Positions 9,114 to 13,982 of a stretch of 13,982 bases of DNA are shown one piece after another. The notes beneath the pieces are model-generated. The model had not been told where the DNA came from, did no database searches, and worked only from the letters and a program-made list of their open reading frames with translations. The number at the start of each line of letters is the position of its first letter. Positions within the stretch are counted from its first letter, which is position 1. The position numbers and the translations under genes were made by a program. Source of the stretch: WHSW01 sp036794585 (GTDB lineage: Bacteria; Actinomycetota; Thermoleophilia; Solirubrobacterales; 70-9); NCBI GenBank assembly GCA_036794585.1, contig DAIRGH010000081.1, positions 1 through 13,982 on the forward strand, written 5' to 3'.

Positions 9114-9383
9114 GCGAACGGGCTCGCGCGTGATCACCCGGCTGCGGCCGCCGGGCGGGCAGTCGGGCAGCGGTAGCGCGTCGGGTCCGTGACCGCCGCG
9201 GCGCGGGTCGCGCGGGAGCCTGGGCTCGCGGCGAAAGCGCCGGAACCTGTGATCGTCGTTGTCCGGCGGCGCCTCCTCGGGCTGGGTCGAGGCGCGAAAC
9301 GACCACCAGACGAGGTACAGCAACGCGGCGACGGGGATCTTCAGGATCACCATCAAAAAGAAGATCGGAAAGAAACCGTCCAA
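9102..9383 (-). CDS. Small one-helix membrane protein with Arg/Pro-rich tail
   Basis: This 93-residue protein has a single membrane helix at residues 4-29 (FFPIFFLMVILKIPVAALLYLVWW). A short acidic linker (PEEAPPDNDD) and a basic tail (HRFRRFRREPRLPRDPRRG, then GHGPD...CPPGG) follow. I recognise this general layout from uncharacterised actinobacterial proteins but know no function. The start is TTG at 9383; ATG 11 codons later would cut the helix and is less likely. It lies 29 nt behind the HAD gene on the same strand and is probably co-transcribed with it. Its last 12 bases overlap the end of the convergent transsulfuration gene. Length and composition fit a real protein, but no catalytic motif is visible. 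Confidence 0.65.
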   Translation of the reverse strand: MDGFFPIFFLMVILKIPVAALLYLVWWSFRASTQPEEAPPDNDDHRFRRFRREPRLPRDPRRGGHGPDALPLPDCPPGGRSRVITREPVRSVR

Positions 9384-9412
9384 GCTCTCGCTCGCTCTCG
9401 CCTCGCCCGCGC

Positions 9413-9913
9413 TCAGCGGGGAGTGTAACCCGAGGCGGCCCAGCTCAAAAGCGTCTCGGTGTGCGTTTCGGTGATCCCGATGTCGGACTCGGTCGGGACC
9501 AGCAGGGTCGGCGCCTCACGCGCCTGTGCCCAGGCGTAGCAGCTCTCGTCGAGCGAGTCGTCGACCCACGCGAGCGGGCGGTCGCCGGAGTACTCGCCGA
9601 TCGCGTCGAGCTTCCAGTGCGCGGTCCCGAAGCGAGCCCGGCCGTCGAAGCGCAGGCAGGGCAGCTCGCCCTCGAGTCCGAGCAGCAGCGGCAGGTGATC
9701 GTTGGCTCGGTCCTCCCAGCCGGTCGCCCAGATCAGCTCGTAAACGGCGCCAAGGCGCCGCAGCTGGGTGCCGGCGATGTCGGAGATGCAATGCGCGACG
9801 CCGTCGATCAGGTGAAAGCGACCGCCGACCTGATCGAGCGGCCCCTCGAAGCCGAAGAGGCTGATCACGCCGTCGACGTCGACGGCCAGCACGGGTCGCT
9901 GGTCGGTCATCAC
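9413..9913 (-). CDS. HAD-like hydrolase (probable small phosphatase)
   Basis: This 166-residue protein carries the four haloacid dehalogenase motifs. Motif I is VLAVDVDGV (nucleophile D12, acid D14). Motif II is IWATGWEDRA (T64). Motif III is the lysine in HWKLDAI (K101). Motif IV is LAWVDDS (D118, D119). It is short and has only a small insert after motif I (residues 15-60), so the cap is minimal and the substrate could be large, such as a nucleic acid end or protein. The substrate is unknown. The start is GTG 9913 or ATG 9910. A TACGCT box at 9924-9919 on this strand could be its -10. The gene is divergent from rpsL with about 40 bases between starts, and the small membrane protein gene follows 29 nt behind it. 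Confidence 0.8.
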   Translation of the reverse strand: MMTDQRPVLAVDVDGVISLFGFEGPLDQVGGRFHLIDGVAHCISDIAGTQLRRLGAVYELIWATGWEDRANDHLPLLLGLEGELPCLRFDGRARFGTAHWKLDAIGEYSGDRPLAWVDDSLDESCYAWAQAREAPTLLVPTESDIGITETHTETLLSWAASGYTPR

Positions 9914-9936
9914 GGCTCAGCGTAGCGACGGTGCCC

Positions 9937-9945
9937 TGCTATCTT
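9937..9945 (+). promoter_or_regulatory. Extended -10 promoter of rpsL
   Basis: TGCTATCTT (9937-9945) matches the extended -10 pattern TGnTAnnnT. The predicted start point lies at about 9952, within two bases of the GTG start at 9954. The rpsL mRNA would then have almost no leader and no Shine-Dalgarno site. A similar TGCTAACAT stands at 12357-12365. Confidence 0.5.
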
Positions 9946-9953
9946 CCGCCGCC

Positions 9954-10346
9954 GTGCCGAGCACCAATCAGCTGATCCGCAAGGGCCGCAGGCCGCCGCA
10001 GAAGAAGGTGGCGACGCCGGGGCTCAAGTCCGGTCAGGGCCGCAAGCGCCGGATCGCCGCTCCGCAGCGGCGCGGCGTGTGCACCCGCGTCTACACCGCG
10101 ACCCCGAAGAAGCCGAACTCGGCCCTGCGCAAGGTCGCCCGCGTGCGCCTGACCAACGGGATGGAGGTCACCTGCTACATCCCGGGCGAGGGACACAATC
10201 TTCAGGAGCACTCGGTCGTGCTCGTCCGCGGCGGCCGCGTCAAGGACCTGCCGGGCGTCCGCTACAAGGTCATCCGCGGCACTCTCGACGCCTCCGGGGT
10301 CAGCGACCGCAGGCAGTCGCGCTCGATGTACGGCGTCAAGAAGTAA
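9954..10346 (+). CDS. rpsL: 30S ribosomal protein S12
   Basis: S12 is part of the decoding centre of the small subunit. The 130 residues include all family signatures: MPSTNQLIRKGR at the start, RRGVCTRVYTATPKKPNSALRKVARVRLTNG in the middle, and PGEGHNLQEHS..LVRGGRVKDLPGVRYKVIRG after it. The two lysines whose change gives streptomycin resistance (in TPKKPNS and GRVKDLPGV) are unchanged, so the allele looks wild type. The start is GTG 9954, just behind an extended -10 box. It forms an operon with rpsG, whose start overlaps its stop by one base (TAATG). Confidence 0.98.
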   Translation: MPSTNQLIRKGRRPPQKKVATPGLKSGQGRKRRIAAPQRRGVCTRVYTATPKKPNSALRKVARVRLTNGMEVTCYIPGEGHNLQEHSVVLVRGGRVKDLPGVRYKVIRGTLDASGVSDRRQSRSMYGVKK

Positions 10347-10816
10347 TGCCGCGCCGCGCCCGCGCCGCAATCCGCCCGGTCGAAGCCGACTCGGTTCACC
10401 GCAGCCGGCTCGTCCAGCAGGTGATCAACAAGGTCATGCTGGACGGAAAGAAGCCGGTCGCCGAGACGATCGTCTACGACGCGCTGGCAGTCGTCGGCGA
10501 GCGCAGCGGCCGCGCCCCGGTGGAGGTGCTCGAGGACTCGATCCGCGAGCTCACCCCGGTGCTCGAGGTGCGCTCGCGCCGCGTCGGCGGCGCCACCTAC
10601 CAGGTGCCGGTCGAGGTTCCCGCCCGCCGCGCCCGCACCCTCGCCGTCCGCTGGCTCGTCGGATTCGCCCGCGCCCGCCGCGAGAAGTCGATGTCGGAGC
10701 GCCTCGCCAACGAGATCCTCGACTCGATCCAGCAGCAGGGCGGCGCCTGGAAGCGCAAGGACGACATCTACCGCATGGCGCAGGCCAACAAGGCCTTCGC
10801 CCACTACCGCTGGTAG
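10346..10816 (+). CDS. rpsG: 30S ribosomal protein S7
   Basis: S7 binds the 3' major domain of 16S rRNA and nucleates assembly of the 30S head. The 156 residues match the family over their whole length: MPRRARAAIRP, LVQQVINKVMLDGKK, VLEVRSRRVGGATYQVPVEV, RWLVGFARARREKSMSERLANEI and the ending ANKAFAHYRW. The start is ATG 10346, which shares one base with the rpsL stop and implies translational coupling. The frame is also open upstream through rpsL, but that part is only an out-of-frame reading of S12. fusA, which normally follows, is displaced by about 1.8 kb. Confidence 0.98.
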   Translation: MPRRARAAIRPVEADSVHRSRLVQQVINKVMLDGKKPVAETIVYDALAVVGERSGRAPVEVLEDSIRELTPVLEVRSRRVGGATYQVPVEVPARRARTLAVRWLVGFARARREKSMSERLANEILDSIQQQGGAWKRKDDIYRMAQANKAFAHYRW

Positions 10817-10818
10817 AT

Positions 10819-10853
10819 GCGGGGTTATGGGTCCATACGACTCATAACCCCGC
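10819..10853. repeat. Palindromic repeat, copy 2 (between convergent rpsG and a membrane protein gene)
   Basis: GCGGGGTTATGGGTC (10819-10833) pairs with 10839-10853 over 15 positions, one of them a G-T wobble, around the loop CATAC (10834-10838). Read in reverse, it matches copy 1 (2665-2703) at 33 of 35 core positions. It starts two bases after the rpsG stop and ends 15 bases before the stop of the opposing gene. It could therefore end transcription from both sides, although no T run is present on either side. Confidence 0.8.
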
Positions 10854-10868
10854 CCATTCGGGCCTGAG

Positions 10869-11489
10869 CTAGCCGCGCTGGCGGGTGCGGGGGCGGCGAC
10901 GGGGCGGAAGCCGGGTGCCCGGGGATTCGGCGACCGGGGCGGACTCGTGACCGCCCGGAGCTGATTCCTTCACTGCCTCGTCCTTTGCCTCCGCTTCGGG
11001 CTCCTCACCGCGCAACCGCCCCGGCCGCAACGCCGCCAACTGCTCGGGCGTCAGCGTCGCCAGCGCAATCCCGCTGAGCGCCAGCGCGAGCGAGCTGACC
11101 AGGGCCATCCAGAAGCCGCCCTGGGGCACGGCCTCGGCGGCGAAGAACGACTGGCGCGCGTCGTCGAGGGTGCCGACGGCGTTGGCGTCGGGCAGGTCGA
11201 CGAGCAGGAAGACGAGCAGGCCGATCACGCCGGCGATCGCGACGGCGGTGGCCGCCGGCTTGGAGGCGGCGAACACCGCGAGCAGCAGCGCCCCGATCGC
11301 GAACACGGCGATCAACGCCAGCGCGTTGCCGTGCCGGTCGACGCCTCCCTGCTCGGAGAGCGCCTCGCCGCCGGGCGGGGTGAACTCGAACGTGGTCATC
11401 ATCTCCGACGCGAACAGGCAGATCGCGGCGACGAGGCAGGCGACCGGCAGCAGCCGGGTGAGCGGGGTGATGCCGGTCGTCTCGTTCAC
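10869..11489 (-). CDS. Four-helix membrane protein, function unknown
   Basis: This 206-residue protein has four likely membrane helices at about 12-28, 56-74, 80-97 and 126-145, followed by a charged cytoplasmic or exposed tail (150-206, Glu-rich then Pro/Arg-rich). Between helices 1 and 2 lies a polar loop (ASEMMTTFEF...QGGVDRHGN). Between helices 3 and 4 lies LLVDLPDANAVG...AEAVPQGGFWM. The same plan recurs in the upstream gene, so the two look like diverged tandem paralogues. The start is GTG 11489, overlapping the stop of that gene by four bases. I recognise no family. No catalytic motif is seen; a complex of the two products is a reasonable guess. Confidence 0.75.
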   Translation of the reverse strand: MNETTGITPLTRLLPVACLVAAICLFASEMMTTFEFTPPGGEALSEQGGVDRHGNALALIAVFAIGALLLAVFAASKPAATAVAIAGVIGLLVFLLVDLPDANAVGTLDDARQSFFAAEAVPQGGFWMALVSSLALALSGIALATLTPEQLAALRPGRLRGEEPEAEAKDEAVKESAPGGHESAPVAESPGTRLPPRRRPRTRQRG

Positions 11490-12328
11490 GTCCGCGCCTC
11501 GCCGATCGGCATGCTCGGGCGCTTGCGGGCGCGGCGCGGACGCTGGCGCGACGACCGCGTCCGGGCCGCGGCCCCGTCAGGGCGCAGGTACGAAGGCAAG
11601 AGCAGCCCGCAGGCGATCATCCCCGCCGCCGCCGCGAGCTGCAGCCAGAAGCCCTCGCGCAGGTGCGCGACCGCGCCCTCATAGGCGATCGCCGCCGCTC
11701 CCTCGTCGAGGCCGTTGGAGCGGTCGACGATCAGCGCGATCGCGATCACCGCAACTCCCAGCGGGATCAGCAGCCGCGCCAGGCGCGGCCGGCCGGTCAA
11801 CGCCAGGCCGAGAACGACCAGCGCCGCGACCCCGATCGGCACCATCACCCAGCCGTGCGCATCCCCGGCGTGCTCCTGGCCGATCTCGGGTGCCGGGGCG
11901 ACCAGTCCGACGCTGCCGGCGTAGGCGTCATTGCCGATGCTGATCGCGCGGTAGTCGACCCACTGCGACGCGATCAGCACCCCGATTGAGACCGCCGCCA
12001 CTACGGCGACGCCGCGCGCGGGGGTGAGGTGGCGCAGGGCGAAGCGGTAGGCCGCGGCGACCGCGGCGAGCGCCAACGCAAGCAGCGGCCGCACCACCCG
12101 ACGCCAGGCCCAGAGCACCGCCGCGCCCGCGGGCTCGGCGATCGCCAGCCACAGCTGGACCGGGATCAGCACCATCTCGCGAACGAGCATCAAGAGCTCG
12201 ATCGCGATCCCCTTCAGCGGCTCCAGCGGGGACCTGCCGTCCCGGTCCGGTCCACCCTTTCGAGGGCGCCGCGAAGGCCGCGAAAACCGCTCGTTGAAAA
12301 CCCGCGAAATCCGCTGTTTCAAGCTCAT
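11486..12328 (-). CDS. Multi-helix membrane protein, function unknown (first gene of a two-gene operon)
   Basis: This 280-residue protein begins with a basic cytoplasmic stretch (residues 1-35, rich in Arg and Lys). A long hydrophobic or amphipathic region follows (about 40-96), then four clear helices at about 105-121, 160-177, 184-201 and 227-245, and a basic tail ending in RQRPRRARKRPS. The last four helices and their loops (ASQWVDYRAI...; IVDRSNGLDEG...LREGFWLQL) run parallel to the whole of the downstream protein. The start is ATG 12328, with a weak AGGCGG four bases in front. The stop overlaps the next start (GTGA). Function is not recognised. The gene points away from fusA, and the 266 bases between them hold both upstream regions. 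Confidence 0.75.
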   Translation of the reverse strand: MSLKQRISRVFNERFSRPSRRPRKGGPDRDGRSPLEPLKGIAIELLMLVREMVLIPVQLWLAIAEPAGAAVLWAWRRVVRPLLALALAAVAAAYRFALRHLTPARGVAVVAAVSIGVLIASQWVDYRAISIGNDAYAGSVGLVAPAPEIGQEHAGDAHGWVMVPIGVAALVVLGLALTGRPRLARLLIPLGVAVIAIALIVDRSNGLDEGAAAIAYEGAVAHLREGFWLQLAAAAGMIACGLLLPSYLRPDGAAARTRSSRQRPRRARKRPSMPIGEART

Positions 12329-12356
12329 CTGACCGCCTGGGAGCCGATCATCTTCC

Positions 12357-12365
12357 TGCTAACAT
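12357..12365 (+). promoter_or_regulatory. Extended -10-like site upstream of the fusA leader
   Basis: TGCTAACAT fits TGnTAnnnT and shares TGCTA with the rpsL promoter. Transcription would start near 12372 and run into the terminator at 12472-12492, giving an RNA of about 120 nt. No good -35 box is visible, as is usual for extended -10 sites. Confidence 0.4.
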
Positions 12366-12371
12366 CATGCG

Positions 12372-12492
12372 TCGCCCGCGAGCCGATCCGAGCGCGGTTT
12401 GCGAGCGGGATTCCTTCCATGGAGAGCCGCACGACATAGGGCGTTCCGGGCTAATTCGGCGGCTAGCGCTCGGGCCCGACAGGGCCTTTTTT
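12372..12492 (+). ncRNA. Candidate small RNA or attenuated fusA leader
   Basis: The interval between an extended -10-like site and a clean intrinsic terminator could make a free RNA of about 120 nt. Visible pairings are CCCGC 12375-12379 with GCGGG 12405-12409 and AGCCGC 12425-12430 with GCGGCT 12459-12464, then the terminator stem. It does not resemble tRNA, SRP RNA, tmRNA or 6C RNA as I know them. It is a candidate only. Confidence 0.3.
12472..12492 (+). terminator. Intrinsic terminator upstream of fusA
   Basis: GGCCC (12473-12477) pairs with GGGCC (12482-12486) around the loop GACA. Six T follow directly (12487-12492), and a wobble pair can extend the stem at 12472/12487. It is the only classical stem-plus-U-tract terminator in the window and works on the plus strand, where no upstream gene needs it: rpsG ends 1.65 kb earlier behind its own hairpin. 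Confidence 0.7.
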
Positions 12493-12582
12493 ATGCGCTG
12501 AGGGCCGCTCCTTGACCGGTTCGTCTCCTCCTCGACGGTGCAAGAACCGCCACTCAAAGTACAGCAACCAATCCTAGAAGCC

Positions 12583-12594
12583 TAATAACGCAAT
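12583..12594 (+). promoter_or_regulatory. Possible -10 element directly before fusA
   Basis: TAATAA (12583-12588) stands exactly six bases before ATG 12595, the same distance as the two TAAGCT boxes in this window. It lacks the final T of TAnnnT, and no -35 is clear. It would give a leaderless fusA mRNA. In support, no Shine-Dalgarno sequence is found at a proper distance from this ATG. Confidence 0.3.
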
Positions 12595-13982
12595 ATGCCC
12601 CGCAATTTCCCACTGGAGAAGACCCGCAACATCGGGATCATGGCTCACATCGACGCCGGTAAGACGACGACGACGGAGCGCATTCTCTTCTACACGGGCC
12701 GCACACACAAGCTCGGCGAGGTCCACGAGGGCGCCGCCGTGATGGACTGGATGGAGCAGGAGCAGGAGCGGGGGATCACGATCACCTCGGCCGCCACCGC
12801 GTGCGAGTGGAACGGCCACCGGATCAACATCATCGACACGCCCGGCCACGTCGACTTCACCGTCGAGGTCGAGCGCTCGCTGCGCGTCCTCGACGGCGCC
12901 ATCGCGCTGTTCGACTCGGTCGCCGGCGTCGAGCCGCAGTCCGAGACCGTCTGGCGCCAGGCCGACAAGTACCACGTGCCGCGGGTTGCGTTCATCAACA
13001 AGATGGACCGCGTCGGCGCCGATTTCGAGCGCTCGGTCGAGACCATGCGCGACCGCCTCGGCGCCAACCCGCTGCCGATCCAGCTTCCGGTCGGCTCCGA
13101 GGACGCCTTCGTCGGCGTCGTCGACCTGATCGAGAACAAGGCGCTGGTGTGGAAGGACGAGCTCGGCACCGAGTTCGAGTACGAGGAGATCCCGGCCGAG
13201 CTCACCGACGCCGCCCACGAGGCGCGCACCCACCTGATCGAGGCCTGCGCCGACTACGACGACGAGCTGATGGAGGCCTACCTCAACGAGGAGGAGATCT
13301 CACATGAGCGGATCGCGAAGTCGCTGCACCGCGCCACGCTCGATCTCAAGGTGACGCCGGTGCTCTGCGGCTCGGCATTCAAGAACAAGGGCGTCCAGCC
13401 GCTGCTCGACGCGATCGTCGAGCTGCTGCCCTCACCGCTCGAGGTGCCGCCGATGACCGGGGTCACGACCAACGCGAAGGGCGAGGTTGGCGAGGAGGTC
13501 GTGCGCAAGCCCGACGACTCCGAGCCGTTTGCGGCGCTCGCCTTCAAGGTGATGGCGGACCCCTATGTCGGCAAGCTCACCTACTTCCGCGTCTACTCGG
13601 GCAAGCTGAGCGCCGGCAGCCGGGTACTGAACGCGACCAACGGCAAGACCGAGCGCATCGGCCGCCTCCTGATGATGCACGCCAACCACCGCGAGGAGAT
13701 CGAGGAGTGCTACGCCGGCGACATCGTCGCCGGCGTCGGCCTGAAGCAGACCGCGACCGGCGATACGTTGTCAGCCCCCGACGCCCCCGTCCTGCTCGAG
13801 AACATCACCTTCCCCGAGCCGGTGATCGCGGTCGCGATCGAGCCGAAGACCAAGGCCGACCAGGAGAAGCTCTCGGCCTCGCTGGCGCGGCTGGCAGAGG
13901 AGGACCCGACCTTTCAGATCGAATCCGACGAGGAGACCGGCCAGACGCTGATCCACGGCATGGGCGAGCTTCACCTCGAGGT
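12595..13982 (+). CDS. fusA: Elongation factor G (5' part; runs off the window)
   Basis: EF-G is the GTPase that drives translocation and, with RRF, ribosome recycling. The first 462 of roughly 700 residues are present, starting MPRNFPLEKTRNIGIMAHID. The GTPase motifs are complete: G1 AHIDAGKT (17-24), G2 RGITI (59-63), G3 DTPGH (81-85), G4 NKMD (135-138) and G5 GSAFKNKG. Domain II follows (PFAALAFKVMADPYVGKLTYFRVYSG), and the window ends in domain III at GMGELHLE. There is no stop codon inside the window, so the gene continues to the right, where tuf is the expected next gene. Here it is split from rpsL-rpsG by two minus-strand genes and has its own upstream control region. Confidence 0.97.
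   Translation, partial: MPRNFPLEKTRNIGIMAHIDAGKTTTTERILFYTGRTHKLGEVHEGAAVMDWMEQEQERGITITSAATACEWNGHRINIIDTPGHVDFTVEVERSLRVLDGAIALFDSVAGVEPQSETVWRQADKYHVPRVAFINKMDRVGADFERSVETMRDRLGANPLPIQLPVGSEDAFVGVVDLIENKALVWKDELGTEFEYEEIPAELTDAAHEARTHLIEACADYDDELMEAYLNEEEISHERIAKSLHRATLDLKVTPVLCGSAFKNKGVQPLLDAIVELLPSPLEVPPMTGVTTNAKGEVGEEVVRKPDDSEPFAALAFKVMADPYVGKLTYFRVYSGKLSAGSRVLNATNGKTERIGRLLMMHANHREEIEECYAGDIVAGVGLKQTATGDTLSAPDAPVLLENITFPEPVIAVAIEPKTKADQEKLSASLARLAEEDPTFQIESDEETGQTLIHGMGELHLE

Larger units (their letters stand above)
12329..12594. other. Gene-free leader region between a divergent membrane protein gene and fusA
   Basis: These 266 bases carry no convincing ORF. They hold, in order: an extended -10-like site (12357-12365), about 110 bases of foldable sequence, an intrinsic terminator on the plus strand (12472-12492), a possible hairpin CGGTTC 12517-12522 with GAACCG 12544-12549, and a TAATAA box six bases before the fusA start. 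It may be the fusA leader, a small RNA gene followed by a fusA promoter, or both. Confidence 0.6.

Noticed and set aside
10079..10345. Upstream extension of the rpsG frame inside rpsL
   Set aside because: S7 normally begins MPRR, which is at 10346. The upstream translation is only rpsL read in another frame.
12518..12528. GGTTCGTCTCC, resembling a tRNA T-loop
   Set aside because: No matching acceptor, D or anticodon stems can be drawn around it.

Overview
This is a high-GC chromosomal window from an actinobacterium. My best guess is class Thermoleophilia (Solirubrobacterales or a relative). Three things point there: a string of GTG starts with almost no leader, secreted proteins with Ig-like domains of the 'TAPDTT...' type and Lys-rich segments, and small Arg/Pro-rich membrane proteins. 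The lineage is an inference from style, because no rRNA or other decisive marker is present. No CRISPR array, tRNA, rRNA, phage or insertion sequence was found.

Layout. (1) 1-2618 is the 3' two thirds of rpoC. (2) 2652-2703 holds a terminator-like hairpin fused to a dispersed palindrome. The palindrome runs into the start of a gene (2675-3517) with an AbiEi-type winged helix and a DUF559 (Vsr-like) nuclease domain. (3) 3527-4657 and 4797-6620 encode two secreted proteins. The first is a bacterial lysyl oxidase with an Ig-like tail. The second has four Asp/Cys-rich modules, a choice-of-anchor L domain and a strongly Lys-rich segment. (4) 6673-9113 is a two-gene reverse transsulfuration operon, cystathionine beta-synthase then cystathionine gamma-lyase/synthase, with a 4-nt overlap. 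(5) 9102-9913, on the minus strand, is a HAD-like phosphatase gene followed by a small one-helix membrane protein gene. (6) 9954-10816 is rpsL-rpsG, with a second, inverted copy of the palindrome directly behind rpsG. (7) 10869-12328, on the minus strand, holds two overlapping and probably paralogous multi-helix membrane protein genes. (8) 12329-12594 is a leader region with a promoter-like site and a clean intrinsic terminator. (9) fusA runs from 12595 off the right edge.

How it fits together. rpoC, rpsL, rpsG and fusA are the usual neighbours of the str region, but here about 7.3 kb separates rpoC from rpsL and about 1.8 kb separates rpsG from fusA. Each block therefore seems to need its own promoter and terminator, and candidates for these are visible. 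Several starts (3527, 6673, 9954 and perhaps 12595) sit 6-8 nt behind a -10-like hexamer, which suggests leaderless mRNAs. The observations I rate highest are the palindrome pair together with its nuclease gene, the lysyl oxidase beside a Lys-rich secreted protein, and the unexplained terminator ahead of fusA.
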